In this document: positions 21,768 through 33,266 of the stretch, one piece after another
Numbering within the stretch: the stretch's first letter is position 1
Layout: every line of letters starts with the position of its first letter
NCBI RefSeq assembly: GCF_008831285.2
Contig: NC_045151.1
Location: forward strand, 3,407,544-3,471,543
Direction: 5' to 3'
Length of the DNA stretch: 64,000 bases
Source: Nymphaea colorata
Taxonomy: Eukaryota > Streptophyta > Magnoliopsida > Nymphaeales > Nymphaeaceae
The notes under the pieces: model-generated
Seen by the model: only the letters and a program-made list of their open reading frames with translations
What the model was told of the DNA's origin: nothing
The model's database searches: none
Translations under genes and position numbers: made by a program

Positions 21768-22907
21768 CACACAAGTCGCAAACAGTAGTCACTCCTAAGT
21801 CCTATAGAATACACATGCCACATGAAAAAAGGATACAATTTTGGAATTATTGAAAAAAATGTGCTTTTGTGTTTTTTTCACTTTTTTCAATTTCTTATTT
21901 TGTCTTTACAAAATTTTTTCATTTAAATAATAGTTTCAACATTAACCGTGTTGGCAGTTGGCACACGAAACTTCATGCACCAACAAACTTCGTGCACCAA
22001 TATTATGAGTTCTATTTATGTACATGCTGTGTCTATGGGCGGATGGGATGAGATCGTAGGCAAGCGGCTGAGCCAGGGCCCAGCAGGCGCCCCCTCAACT
22101 TTTGAAAATTTAATAATTTACTACTAAATGTTTAAAAAAATTATATTTTATGCCCATGAATTTTTACAAATTATATAACAACCCTCACTTTTGTAAAAAT
22201 CTTTTGACTCCACCAACCTTTCTCCCTACAGCAAGGAGAAGTGAGAGCACGTCCTCCCTAACCTTGACATAAACGAACATGCATCACGTCCATGGTAGTT
22301 CAAATTTGCCTTTGGTCATTTGAGGTTTGGCTTTTTTCATTTTCACAAAGACTAGGCACTCAAGATCGCCAATCCTCTAGTGATAAGACAATCTGAAATT
22401 TTGTTTTAGGTTGCGCACCCTTGAACGTGGTTCTGCTCGGGTGTGCGTGGTTTCCCACCACCCTGTGCATAAGGCCAAAGCTTCCACTCAACCCCTTATC
22501 TCCCTCAGGTATATGGTCTGTTTTTTGTCTCTTAAGGTGCTGTCCATCATGCTGGCCTTCGCTCCAACCTTAGGGACCTGCCACTTATTAATGCAAGCTG
22601 CTAGATGCCATTGATAAGGACAAAACAAAAAATTTTTGGTTAAAGGCACTAATAATAAACGTTAAATTTTTAAGTGACATTAATATGTAAATGAGAAAAT
22701 TATTGTGAGGTATCAATATAAAAATAAGTACTTTTTGTAGGTCTCTATGGACAGTTGCCCACACAATGTGCACGGCCCCTTCGTATATATGTGCATCTTT
22801 TGAAATAGTATCTTAGCAACTTATTACACGGCTGAAGGTAAGGTACGTGGGTTATTACTCAATCTTTTTATATGTTTACAAGGTTTTGACTCGCTTCTGG
22901 GTGGATC
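21768..22907. other. Spacer with repeat fragments
   Basis: Includes a degenerate GGGCGGA...GCGCCCCCT element remnant near 22040-22200. Around 22440-22510 a segment shares the string AAGCTTCCACTCAAC with the reverse strand of 58390-58420. No gene seen. Confidence 0.4.
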
Positions 22908-23207
22908 TAGACCTGTGCGTCGGGCCGGGTACCCATCAGGTACCCGGTACCCGACCTGATAATGTGCCGAGCTGGTTCGGGTCGGCCCGACGGGGGCCCG
23001 ATCAGGTCCAATAACTTTTAAATATTAATTTTATTTTATTAATAAATATATATTATTTTATATTAACAAAAATATTTTTTAATTTAATTGGGTCGGGCTC
23101 GAGTTCAGGTTTTAATAGTCGGGTTGGGCCTGAGCTCGAGTTTTAGGTGTCGGGCCGTCCCGAGCCCGGTTCCTTATCGGGCTGGGCCGCCCCGATACCC
23201 AGACTTA
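22908..23207. mobile_element. hAT-like element related to 20948-21759
   Basis: About 300 bp with TAGACCTGTGCGTCGGGCC at one end and, reversed, TAAGTCTGGGTATCGGG at the other. It has the same GGGTACCCGGTACCCG subterminal motifs around an AT-rich centre. Target duplication is not visible. Confidence 0.6.
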
Positions 23208-23982
23208 CCTAAAACAATAGAACATTAGGCCTAAGCCTCCACTCATCCTTCTATCTATGTATGGTACCAAATTTGCTTTTGATGCTTTGAGATACCGTCT
23301 CTAATGCACTTTAACTTGCGCATTGGTAGCCTCTTATTTGGGTATAGAGGTCACCAAGGCATGAACCAGAGACTAGCCACCTACTAACTTCCTACTCAAA
23401 TCGTTGCAGCAACTTCCTTGGAATGTCAATACTGGTTGATGCAATATGGATTATGCTATAAACTATTATATTAAGGAGATTGGTTGCGTCATTTTGGACT
23501 ATAAGAACGCCGAGCTAGGGCAAAGATGGGTAGGAGAAAAAAAGCATATGAATGGTTCAAATTTTAGGAAATTTTCATTTTGAGACTTCATTTGCCTATA
23601 ATTGTAAAAAGGGACCACATCATGTGTTTTTCTTAATAAGAGATGTAATGAGGCAAAGTAATCTTAGCGCTAGGCTCAGGATGAGAATTTTGAAAGTAAA
23701 TTTGCATTCTTGGTTATGGCTCTGAATTATAGTTGAAAAGAAAGGACACTATATTTTGTGACTCATAAATTAGTGGTATCTACCAAAAAATTAATGGTGC
23801 AAAAAAAGTTGCTTTAGCTTGCAACATTTTATTAAAGGGCCAAGTTTTACAAGCTGGATTAAAACAAATAGATGGTAAACCTAATTTCTTTGTCAATAAA
23901 GGAAACGAAGGCATGAAAGCTATAAACTTGACAGCAACCACAAAGAATGTAGGAAAGGGAGGAGAAAGCTACAACTTCTTGT
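23208..23982. other. Unassigned spacer
   Basis: Mixed composition. Reads such as NFFVNKGNEGMKAINLTATTKN near 23890 hint at old transposon coding, but nothing reliable can be assigned. Confidence 0.3.
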
Positions 23983-24175
23983 TAGGGGCGGAACCAGAAA
24001 TTTTTCATGAAGGTGGCCGAATTAAAGTTTTTAAATTTTGACATGGGCTCAAATATCATTTTTTAAAATTTTTATTTAGGACAAGTAAAATTTTCTAAAA
24101 TTTACATACAATTTTTTTTAAAAAAAAATTGAGGTGGGGCAAGGCCCATGCGCCCCCCACTTGGCTCCTCCCCTG
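23983..24175. mobile_element. MITE with AGGGGCGGA-type ends
   Basis: Ends read TAGGGGCGGAACCAG and, reversed, CAGGGGAGGAGCCAAG, with TTCTTG close to both borders as a possible target duplication. The centre is AT-rich. A related short element lies at 61043-61166. Confidence 0.55.
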
Positions 24176-24724
24176 AAGTTCTTGCACTGAGACATTATGA
24201 ATTGTCCATATAGTATCAGATATCCTATTCAAATCGAATTAGATTGGTCCAATTTATTAAATTTTTCTAACATTTACATCCAAATTTATGAATGAAAACC
24301 AGGACTAAATATATATACAAATCCATCGAACCTGATTTTGCACAATGTCCATTTGAATTAAAAGGTAGCTTTGAGAAAAATCAAGCAATATATGTCAGAC
24401 ATATGCAAGGGCACCAAGTAGTAGAAATGAGTTGATTATGGTCTAAACCAAATTGAAAGATATATATACTACTCTGAGTTTGTATTTTCCTAATGGAATT
24501 TGGTTAATCAAATGAATAGGAAATGAACACGATTAAATCTCATAACAAACTATTATCTTCTGGGCAGCTGCTGGGATTGATTTGTATTTTCTCCATCAAA
24601 TTTGAGTTTGTGTAAAGATGATCCAGGCAAGAACTGAATAGGGTAAGACATCCTACCTTCCTCAAATTATCGTCTTAAAATAATATTAGCAGATGTATGA
24701 TGGTGGTTGAAAATCCTGTTCGGG
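24176..24724. other. AT-rich spacer
   Basis: No reading frame of note, no inverted repeat and no RNA gene recognised. Confidence 0.4.
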
Positions 24725-25304
24725 GGTGTTTGCATGACACCCTTAGAAACTTGGTTTTCTGAAAACTTGGTTTTGCAAAAACCTGGTTTTTTAACAAGTT
24801 TTGAAAACCAGGTTTATCAGTTTGGATGACAAGATAAAAACCAGGTTTTCACCTTTCGAAAGCCAGGTTTTTGTTTGGATGACATAAACCTAGTTTTTGA
24901 TGGTGGTTGTAGAAAACCTTGTCGCTTGAAAGAAAGTAAAGAGAGCCAGCCTTGTGGCCTCATCAGGTTTCTACTACTTCTCACAGTGATTTGCTTCATG
25001 TTTGTTCAATATTCTTACAACGATGGAGGGGTCCGCAGTGTGATCTAGGCAGGCCACCATCCACCAAGAAAGCATTCGGTAATTAAGGGCATCTTCATTT
25101 GTTTTTTATTTCGTTTTAACTGTCCCCAGCACCAAAGATGAGGTTTGGATGAAAAATTTGGGGGACGGCCAGGTTTTTGATCTACATATAAAAACACTGT
25201 TTTAGGAAAACCGGGTTTTCACAAAATAATATTTTCACGACAAACCAAAACCCAGTTTTAAAGATACAAAACCACGTTTTGGAGTGTCATCTAAATCCAA
25301 ACAC
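24725..25304. mobile_element. Inverted-repeat element with AAAACCAGGTTTT-type internal repeats
   Basis: Ends resemble each other when reversed: GTGTTTGCATGACAC at one side and GTGTTTGGATTTAGATGACAC at the other. Between them, many copies of AAAACC(A/T)GGTTTT and half-sites are spread in both orientations, a pattern typical of transposase-binding subterminal repeats. No target duplication or transposase was found. Confidence 0.55.
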
Positions 25305-25560
25305 GTCTGAGAATAACGCACGAGAGTTCTCAGCGATTTCAAAAAAATTTGAACACGCTTTCTACTTTGACAACTATCCGTTAGCATTGGAGGGAAGATA
25401 TGGCGGTTGCTCTCCCTCTCTTCTTTGCGTGTGCAGATGAAGTAACAACCTTTTAAAGGAACTAGTCGGGCTCTCCACCCCAACCAAATTAACAATCTCT
25501 CTCTCTCCCCTTCCCCCTCCAAGTTCAATCGGCAGCCATAGCCAGCCTTGGACATCGAAG

Positions 25561-26311
25561 ATGGAAAAAAAGAGGATCAACATGGAAATGATAGTTGATA
25601 AGCAAAAAAGGCACGTCACCTTTTTCAAGAGGAGGAATGGCCTGAGCTTTGCTCTCTTACTGGTGCCACCATTGTCATCATATGCTTCAGTAAAGCAGGG
25701 AAGCCTTTTACTTTCTGCCGTCCTCCTTCTGCCAAAGGTTATGATGACCACCAACGATTCCTCTCCATCATGAAGCAGTACTACTGGGTGGCTGCACCAT
25801 CACTGCTGCTCCTTTCCAATCAGCACCTGTGGGTGAACCCAAATCGATTGGGAATATCAAAATAGGGCAATGGACCTCTTACAATTAGCATCTGACGATG
25901 AGAGGACGTGGGTGTCAATAGAGCTGTTGTATGCCAGTAGCATTGATGCTCCTGGCCCGAAATGCCACGGAATTATGCCTATCTCAAGTTGGGGGGAAGG
26001 AAAGCAGCAAGAAATGAGGCTGCGACCTCAGTTGCAAAGCATGCACGAGATGGAGGCGGCTCTCTTGGAGCTGGCCCGTGCCCAACCAGTGGAGGAAGGC
26101 CTGGTTGACTCAAGCAGCTGTGGTTCTGTCGATCTTGTGAGTACCAATAATTGTTGTTATTCTTGGCCTTTTCCACCTCCATTGCCATCGATTGAGGCTT
26201 TGTTTTCGCCATAGTCATCCTCATTGAAGTGGAACAACGATTTGGATTTCTTGGAGATGAGCGCAGAGGAAGATGCCATCATGTCGTCGACTTTCTTCTC
26301 CTCATTCTGAG
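25561..26311 (+). pseudogene. Type I (M-type) MADS-box pseudogene
   Basis: Starts MEKKRINMEMIVDKQKRHVT and continues FFKRRNGL, the DNA-binding part of a MADS domain. It then shifts frame; the next frame reads ALLTGATIVIICFSKAGKPF, completing it. Downstream frames keep QLQSMHEMEAALLELA and, at the end, LDFLEMSAEEDA and a stop near 26311. The layout matches the MADS copies at 51.3-52.2 kb. Such proteins bind CArG boxes and many act in endosperm or female gametophyte. Frameshifts make this copy non-functional. AATAAAG at about 26550 may be an old polyadenylation signal. Confidence 0.75.
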
Positions 26312-27228
26312 GCTAATTGTCATAAGAAGAAGCCCCTATTCTCAAGTTCTTGGCTTCAGTGGTTTTTACTTTCCCGGGTCACTCATAATCTTTTATCACG
26401 TTGTTGTATTTCTGTTTTCCTGGTCACACATTATTTCATTACGTTGTTGTGTCAACATGTTTCAATTCTCATACGGTTTTATTGAGGGGTCATCGATTTA
26501 ATTACATGTTCTTTTTGCAACCTTTTTGTAAATGATTCTTTTATGATGAAATAAAGATATGTAAGCATTCTTCGCTTTGTGAAATTATTTTGTTGCCAAA
26601 TCCAAACAAAAGAAAGATTGTGATTTCGCTGGTACAATGGTTCGTACAATGATTCACTACCTGAAAGATAAATATTGGAAGGGGATAGTTGTTAAGCGGG
26701 CTGCAGATTTATAAGACACTGGGTAATGCCTCTACCTATGCGCTAATAAGCACGGTCTAGTTGTCATGAAACTAGCAGGGATTAGCTTTAATAAAAATAA
26801 GTAAAAGCAAAAAAACATAGATAATTTTATGATCAGCAGTGAAAAAAACATGCATATTTATAAGATTGGAAATTCTTCCATGACATGGATGAAGACTGTT
26901 AGTAAGAATATAAATACAGCATGTCAGTCATTCCTAGACTGTTAGTAAGAATAACATATCCACGGCAGGCAGCAGCAAACCTTTTCTTTCTGCTGCTATG
27001 CAGTGAGTGACTGAAAAAACTTTAGGCATATTGCTTTGAACGTCAAGGTAATTAGCTGCCTGTGAAACACCAAACAAGTTTTTAACTAGAACAGCTTAAA
27101 ACTTTAGCATGTCCACGCTAAGTACAGAAGAAAAGAAAATTGTAAAAAAAAAAAAAGATGGTCCGCTTGCAGATTGAACACATGTAGAGTCTTGGAGAAA
27201 CCAAATTTCACAGGGAAGCACAGCACCA
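26312..27228. other. Spacer, possible MADS 3' region
   Basis: The first ~250 bp may be the 3' UTR of the MADS pseudogene. The remainder is AT-rich with an A-run near 27150 and no recognised feature. Confidence 0.35.
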
Positions 27229-27683
27229 TCGTCCAACCAAAAGCAGCAACCTATTAAAAGAAGAAGGCATGCAGTAATCTTACAGATAAAAGACCTCACG
27301 GCATTTCATTTAGTAAGGTCCCAAGAGAAAAAGCTCTAAAAATTTAACTTAGGAATGAAACAGAATTGTCACAAATAGTGTTATTTTTCACGTAGAAATC
27401 ACTTTTTCATGAGAAGAATGTCTATACAATGAACGAGACAAGAGAAAGAGAAAACATTTGCTATTAAATGACTCTACTTTCAATCCAAAAACATGTAACC
27501 ATCATCGAACCAACAGCAGCAACGTATTAAAAGAAGAAAGCATGCAGTAATCTTACATGAAAGACCTCTTGACATTTCATTTAGTAAAGGTCCCAAGAGA
27601 AAAAGCTCAAAAAATGAGTTCTATGAATGAAACAGAATTGTCACAAATTGATAGACTCTAGTTTCAATCCAAAAACATGTAAA
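27229..27683. repeat. Tandem duplication, ~273-bp offset
   Basis: The segment with GCAGCAAC.TATTAAAAGAAGAA..CATGCAGTAATCTTAC at 27243 recurs at 27516. Both copies end with CAATCCAAAAACATGTAA (about 27482 and 27665). The first copy holds about 85 bp that the second lacks. Function unknown. Confidence 0.7.
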
Positions 27684-28214
27684 TTTGATTAACAGATTTG
27701 TCTAGTAACAGAAGAACTTGAAACCCCATGAACAAAAACAGGTCCATAAGATTCAGCTAGAGACAGACAAACAAACTTAACTCCAAATTCTGTTTTACTG
27801 CAAAAAATCATCACAGAAGCAAAACAATAGTAGTCACTGTTGAAGTGAAGGCAGCGGAATGGCGTCTCAAGCTCCTCAACTGGTTCACCATCAGATGCTC
27901 CAGACTTAGGCTTCAAGTGACTAACAACAGAGATGTAATAGACAGAGGCAAAGGAGAAAGAAGAAGTAAAAGAGCAAGTGGATACTGTCAGATTTGGGGG
28001 TTTCCTGCTAAGGGGCTCCTCTCGGGTAATCTTCTAGAGATAAGCCAAAACACTAAGTATTGCTAGGTATAAATAGTCAGTCCCTTAGGTTTTCCCCAAA
28101 TCCCAGCGGCGGTTAGTTTGAGAGATTTTTTAGGAAAAAGGTTTAGATAAAGATGAACTTTATCTCATGAGAAGTTTTTGAATTAATCTCGTACTCAATG
28201 ACCACTATTCAACA
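27684..28214 (-). repeat. Probable 3' LTR of a decayed Copia, with an exon-like stretch
   Basis: On the minus strand a purine tract (AAGTGGGAGA) ends at 28215 and TGTTGAATAGTGG begins an LTR-like sequence with CTATTTATACC as a TATA-like box near 28070. The far end of the LTR is not defined. From about 27920 downward a 75-codon frame (KPKSGASDGEPVEELETP..) follows an acceptor-like TTGTTAG. I do not recognise it and cannot say if it is a host exon. Confidence 0.45.
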
Positions 28215-28373
28215 TCTCCCACTTGATCATGAGACCACCAGTTTGCTTTCACTATATGTAGGTTTTCTTCATTTAACTAGTTACGTGGTTTTCCATAATT
28301 GGTTTATCCATCATAATCAAAACTTTATCCAAGGTTTATAGTGAGGTTTTCCATTCAATGGTTTTTCCTTCGC

Positions 28374-29430
28374 AACTTTTCAAATATATCTTAACCCCAT
28401 ATGGGTTACATGTTTTGAAAACAAGTCTTCAGATATTCCTTTAGTTAAGGGATCAGCTACCATATCATTAGTAGGCAAGTAATCAAATGAGATTTTATTT
28501 TTCTTGATTATTTCATGAACATAATGGTATTTCACCATTATATGTTTACTCTTTGAGCTAATAGCTCTATTCTTCATAAGAGATATCGCTGCCTGATTAT
28601 CACAGTACAGTTGAACCGGTTCATGATCAAGATCTAATTTCAAGTCTTTCAAGAACCGATTTATCCAGACAGCAAAGGTAATTGCAACATTACATGCTAC
28701 ATGCTTTGCTTCTTGAGTGTGTTGAGCAACACATCATTGTTTCTTACAGAACCAGGCTATCACTCCACTTCCAAAGAGGAAAACATACCATGAAGTAGAC
28801 TTACTGTCATCTTTGCATCATGCAAAATCTGTATCGGAATAGCCAACTAAAGTTAGCTCATCGGTTTGGTAGGATAATTCAGTCCTTTCGTTCCTTTAAT
28901 GTATCGAAAAATCCATTTGACTGCTTGCCAGTAAAGCCAAGATTATTTTGATAACGACTCACTAGACCGATGAGAAACCTTATGTCTGGTCTGGTACAAA
29001 GCATTAAATACATCAGACTACCAACAGCTTGTGCATATGGAACATTTAATTTTTGTTGTCATTCACTAGGACAATCACTCTTACTCAAATTTGTTCCTTT
29101 AGCTATAGGAGTCTCAATTGGTTTGGAGTATAATATACGAAATTTCTTTAAGATATAATCAATATATCATTCTTGGCTTAAACTCAGGATTCTTGAGTTT
29201 CTATCTCGAGTGATCTTTATTCCTAATATATAGGATGCTTCACCCAAGTCCTTCATTTCGAAGTTCTTGTTCAGCCAAGTCTTCGTTTTGAATATCAACA
29301 GTCAAATATATACACAGTGGTCTAGTTGGTTTGCAACGAACCCAAGTTTTGTAATTGCTTTGTGGAAAGTAAAATACCACTGTCTAGGCGACTGCTTCAA
29401 TCTGTACAACGATTTATTCAACTTGCACAC
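28374..29430 (-). pseudogene. Copia reverse transcriptase-RNase H remnant
   Basis: Read from 29430 downward: LNKSLYRLKQSPRQWY, then YILGIKI.RDR, then YAQAVGSLMYLMLCTRPDI, then GLVSRYQ...G. It ends in a clean 90-residue RNase H tail at 28652-28380 containing YCDNQAAISLMKN, KSKHIMVKYH and DMVADPLTKGI. This is the order of a Copia pol 3' half. Several frameshifts lie between the blocks. It is a different family from the element at 4612-9817. The 5' side ends at the CT-rich repeat at 29430. Confidence 0.88.
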
Positions 29431-29605
29431 TTTGTCTCATCTCTCCTCTCTCGCTGCCTCTCCTCTGTCGCTCTCTCCTTTCTCTCCTCTCTCACTCTCT
29501 CCTTCCTCTCCTCTATCGCTCTCTCCTTCCTCTCCTCTGTCGCTCTCTCGCTGCCTCTCCTCTCTCGCTCTCTCCTTCCTCTCCTCTCTTGCTCTCTCGC
29601 ATCTC
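29431..29605. repeat. CT-rich imperfect minisatellite
   Basis: Irregular repeats of (T)CTCTCCT(T/C)CCTCTCCTCT(G/C)TCGCTCTC. Open frames of Ser/Leu or Arg/Glu repeats across it come only from the repeat. Confidence 0.8.
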
Positions 29606-30430
29606 ATAGTCAGCAATTGATCGATTCTTCCCCGTTTCTCAGTGATGTGGCGGTACCAGTTGGTGGCATGGGGATTGCCACGGCGATTGCTTGGTTTATC
29701 ATGCCGATGATACCGCGGAGACTCCACCACTATTCCTTCCGTGGGCATGCTTCATTGTCTTTTTTCCTTTCAATTTCCCTGAATTATCCGTCGAGTTTGA
29801 AATCAGAAATTTAGTACAGTTGCATGACCACACAAATTGGGAACTAGGTTATCCAGTTTCAGCTTGCAATTGACTCTGATACTGGGGCAATTTAATTTGG
29901 TCTACGAAGTCAATTCCCCTAGAAAGTGTATGAAGTTTTTATTCACAATGCTAGGTTCACCGGGGCTGATTTGGTTCCAGTGAAAGGATTTGTTTTGGTT
30001 ATGTTTTACAATTTTCCAATTGAATTTGAAATGAACCTTCTGCACAACTATGAATTCTAGTTTGTTTGATTGGTTCTATTCAATTACAATGGCTACTTGG
30101 ATTGCAAAATTGCATGATCTCATCTCAGTCAGCTACACCTAACAGGGGAATGACAGGTTTCTATGATGATTTAGAACTTAGCTATGTTTCCAAATTTACA
30201 TGTTCTTGAGAATGTAGTTTTATGTTCATAATTCCTCTAGTTACATGGCTGAACTGAACTTAGGAGCGGTTATTTGTGGATTGGCGTATGAAGTGGTCAG
30301 ATTTGGTACTTGTGTTTTTATTGTAGGGCTGTCAAGATCGCTCCCACAACATTTGCATCATTTTGGAATCAATCATTCTTATTATACTTATGGACCTAGC
30401 CCCTTCTTGCAATCATGTATAACTGAAGAA
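29606..30430. other. Unassigned spacer
   Basis: The first 150 bp are less AT-rich and could be an old exon or UTR, but I recognise no domain. The rest is AT-rich. Confidence 0.3.
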
Positions 30431-30660
30431 TGTTGTTTCTAAAACATCCATGAGGAGAGGAGAAAGAGTAGTTAATTTTACCCTGCAAAAAACTATCATG
30501 TGCATCAAACACAGTTAATTTTACCCTGTAAAAAACTACCCTGTCATCAAACAGGGCCTCAGATGGAAGAAGGAAAAATTTCATCCAGTATTTTTTCCTA
30601 GCATTTTTTTCATGGTAAATTTATCACGTTAAATTCTTCCCTGTCATCAAACGGGGCCTT
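30431..30660. repeat. Short repeat cluster with ccctgtcatcaaac(a/g)gggcct motif
   Basis: CCCTGTCATCAAAC followed by AGGGCCT or GGGGCCT appears at about 30539 and 30638, and TTAATTTTACCCTG at about 30473 and 30514. The motif resembles MITE ends. It replaces the outer ~90 bp of the LTR copy that follows. Confidence 0.4.
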
Positions 30661-31934
30661 AGGAAAGGGAAGAACAAGAGATAAAAACAGCAAACTACTT
30701 CTTTAAGCAAACGACTATACTAATTGGAAGAACAGAGAAAACTAAAATAAGATTGCATTTCATTTTTTTCAATTGATTGACTGACTTACAAAATGAACCA
30801 ATGACCCTTTATATAGAGAAAGGGATGGATTGTGGATCTGGATCTATTTACAAGTACTAAACATCTAACTAACCAATTACAAGATTTGGTAATGCTTTCG
30901 TCTTGCATCAAACTCCCTTAGTTGGAGAAGAGTCGTCCTCGACGAGTTTAAATCTTTTATTTTGCCAAAATGATTTTTCACCTTAGAGGGTTTGGATCTA
31001 CTAAACAAAAGGTCCCACCGCTCGCCTACGTATGTTAAAGTGGCTGTCCACTCACTTCTTCTGATGATGATCAAGGTGGCGGTTTACGTGGTGGCTTTGG
31101 AGAAGGAACACAAGCTTGAATATGATCTAAGGGCATCCCCGAATCAGATCCAGTCCCAAATGATGGAAAGAACTTGTTTGGATCCAGGACGATACGGACC
31201 CGAATTGAGTCCAAAACTCGATTCGGCTTGAATCGGTCCCAAAAGGGATTGGCCCAAGCCCTCGGAGCACCGCTCGAGTTTCCTCCTTTCTGCCCCAAAC
31301 AAAGGCTGTAGGGGCAAACCAGAGGGTGGAAGCGGGGCGCCCACTGCCGCCACCCCATCTTGTTTGAGTGGAAAAGGAGGCGGAAGGCGGCTACCTATCG
31401 CCTCCGATTTGTCAGCGGCCAGCGAATCCATGGGCGGAGTCCATTCGAGAGGCAGGGACACCAGGACTTTCACACAAGCAGGAGGCGGAAGGGTGAAGGT
31501 ACTGTTGTTGCTGGCTACGATTCCCGCACTACCTCCGACAGAAGATGAAGCCGCCGGCATCTGCCACACTACCAGTCGGCTACCCACGGGGACGACGAGG
31601 TTGGCTGCTGGAGGCAATGTCTATTGGATCGAGCGCAACACTGCCCCTGCTTTTGTTCATGAACAACAGTTGGGGCGACAGTCGTTCCGTCGTTGCCGGC
31701 TATGGGTTTGGTTCCTCCGACGAACAACAACAGGGCGGCTGACTTCCTCTTCTCCAAGCGGTCACTCGCGACAGCGGCAAGTTCCAATGTCGACCAGTCG
31801 TGCATGGGGGGAGCCCTTTGCTCGTAGGTTGAGGACGACACCCATTTGTAGGTTACAAGAGGTGCCTAATCTTGGGTTGAAAAAGAGGGCGATCGACCCA
31901 ATGTCAAAGGATGTCCATGAAGATTTTGTGTGTT

Positions 31935-32084
31935 CTACAAAATAGAGTAGAACATTCCTCTAATCTCGTCCCTGAACTCATCAAACTTTTGATCGATGAG
32001 ATCTAAGTTCTTGTTCATATCAGCAACATTACAAGTCAAAAGAGGCACACACCTTGCTAAGATCTGTTGTACTTGTTCCTCCAT
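31935..32084 (-). CDS. Short gag-like open frame after the PBS
   Basis: Begins MEEQVQQILARCVP and contains DLIDQKFDEFRDEIRG, a helical, charged start typical of plant LTR-element gag proteins, then stops. Downstream minus-strand frames are proline- and serine-rich and carry no known domain. It is probably a truncated gag of the small LTR element. Confidence 0.4.
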   Translation of the reverse strand: MEEQVQQILARCVPLLTCNVADMNKNLDLIDQKFDEFRDEIRGMFYSIL

Positions 32085-32302
32085 TAACAGTAGAATTTTG
32101 CTCCTCTTAAAACCTCGCTCTAATACCAATTGATGCATGAAGGATCAAGATTAACGGATCTTAATCCAATTGCATTCAAGACTAAGCTAAAACTATGCTT
32201 AACACTAATTATAACTGAAGAAAGGGAAGAACAGGAGAGAAAAACAGCAAACTACTTCTTTAAGCAAACGACTCTACTAATTGGAAGAGAGAAAACTAAA
32301 AG

Positions 32303-32606
32303 GAGGTGTTGATTTTTTCAAGCCTATTTGGCCCGTGCAACATCGAAGGTTTCCCCAAGTCTTTGACCATCTTTATCTCCATCTTAAGGTAGCGAAAGCT
32401 TTCATCAATTTTCTGGGACCGTGGACTAGATGAGGAATATCACACAGTAGACCATCGGCAAGCCGTGGCTATGAGGCCCTATCAAAACATCGCCATTCCT
32501 CCAAGTGCCTATCTACTTCCATACAAAATCTAGGTAAGGTAGACTTTCATTGGGAGGAAGTCCCCACCCAAAGCCAGTTGCCGACTATATGTCACTAAGA
32601 AAGGCG
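32303..32606. other. Part of the insertion within the LTR, unidentified
   Basis: This piece lies between the broken LTR half and the foldback repeat. It is richer in GC than the LTR. I do not recognise it. Confidence 0.4.
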
Positions 32607-33119
32607 CCCTACTCAATGACGAACATTCACTTACTCGTCCCTGCGTGACTCTACGCAGTTGTGGATGCAGCATATGCATCCACCAAGAGAATTGCCCACA
32701 CGCACCCCTATGTGCATCCAAACGCTACGCGTGGGGAACCCTACCAATTCCCCAATGATGAACTTGCACGTTTCAAGGGGCTGATTCAGCAGTATGAAAT
32801 GCTGCTTGGCCAGCTTGGGTATTGCTTGGGAAGCATGTGGGATCCAATCGAACGCTGAGTCGAACAGAAAGCAATGCACTTGAAATGTGCAGTGCGGTAG
32901 AGCAAAGACAAGACGTATAAGTTCATCATGGTCATTAGTCTCTTGAAACGTGCAAGTCCGTCATCGGGGAATTAGTAGGGTTCCCCATACGTGGCATTTG
33001 AATGAGTACGAGAGTGCACGTGGGTTAAGGGCAATTCCTCCGGTGGACACATACGTTGCGTCCACAATCGCGTAGAGTCACGCGGGGACGAGTAAGTGAA
33101 TGCTCGTCGTCGAGTAGGG
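32607..33119. repeat. Foldback repeat: ~171/178-bp inverted arms, 164-bp loop
   Basis: Left arm 32607-32777 begins CCCTACTC and ends CGTTTCAAG; right arm 32942-33119 is its reverse complement with scattered mismatches. Conserved pieces include ATTCACTTACTCGTCC and GACTCTACGC. The whole could fold into a long hairpin. No target duplication was seen. It resembles a foldback or Mutator-type MITE. Confidence 0.85.
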
Positions 33120-33266
33120 CTATGCATTTCATTTTTTTCAACTTATTGACTGACTTACAAAATGAACCAACGTCCCTTTATATAGAGAAAGGGATAGATT
33201 GCAGATTTGGATCCATTTACAAATACTGAACATCTATACAAGATTTGGTTAGGCTTTCATATTGCA

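Larger units (their letters stand above)
30661..33266 (-). mobile_element. Small non-autonomous LTR retrotransposon with an interrupted 5' LTR
   Basis: Two related LTR copies: 30661-30907 (3' LTR, missing its outer ~90 bp) and 32131-32302 plus 33123-33266 (5' LTR, split by about 820 bp). Both share TATATAGAGAAAGGGAT and end ..TTGCA on the plus strand. On the minus strand a PBS (TGGTATTAGAGC) lies at 32128-32117, and a purine-containing GAGTTTGA tract precedes the 3' LTR near 30915. The internal part is only ~1.2 kb and has no reverse transcriptase, so the element must have relied on another. A restored LTR would be ~337 bp by comparison of the copies. Confidence 0.75.

Noticed and set aside
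21190-21770. Several overlapping long frames on both strands
   Set aside because: All lie in the purine-rich centre of the hAT-like element and have simple composition with no domain.
29267-29814. Ser/Leu-rich and Arg/Glu-rich frames
   Set aside because: They are translations of the CT-rich minisatellite.
31364-31945. 193-codon plus-strand frame
   Set aside because: It lies antisense to the small LTR element and shows no known domain; GC-rich composition explains its length.
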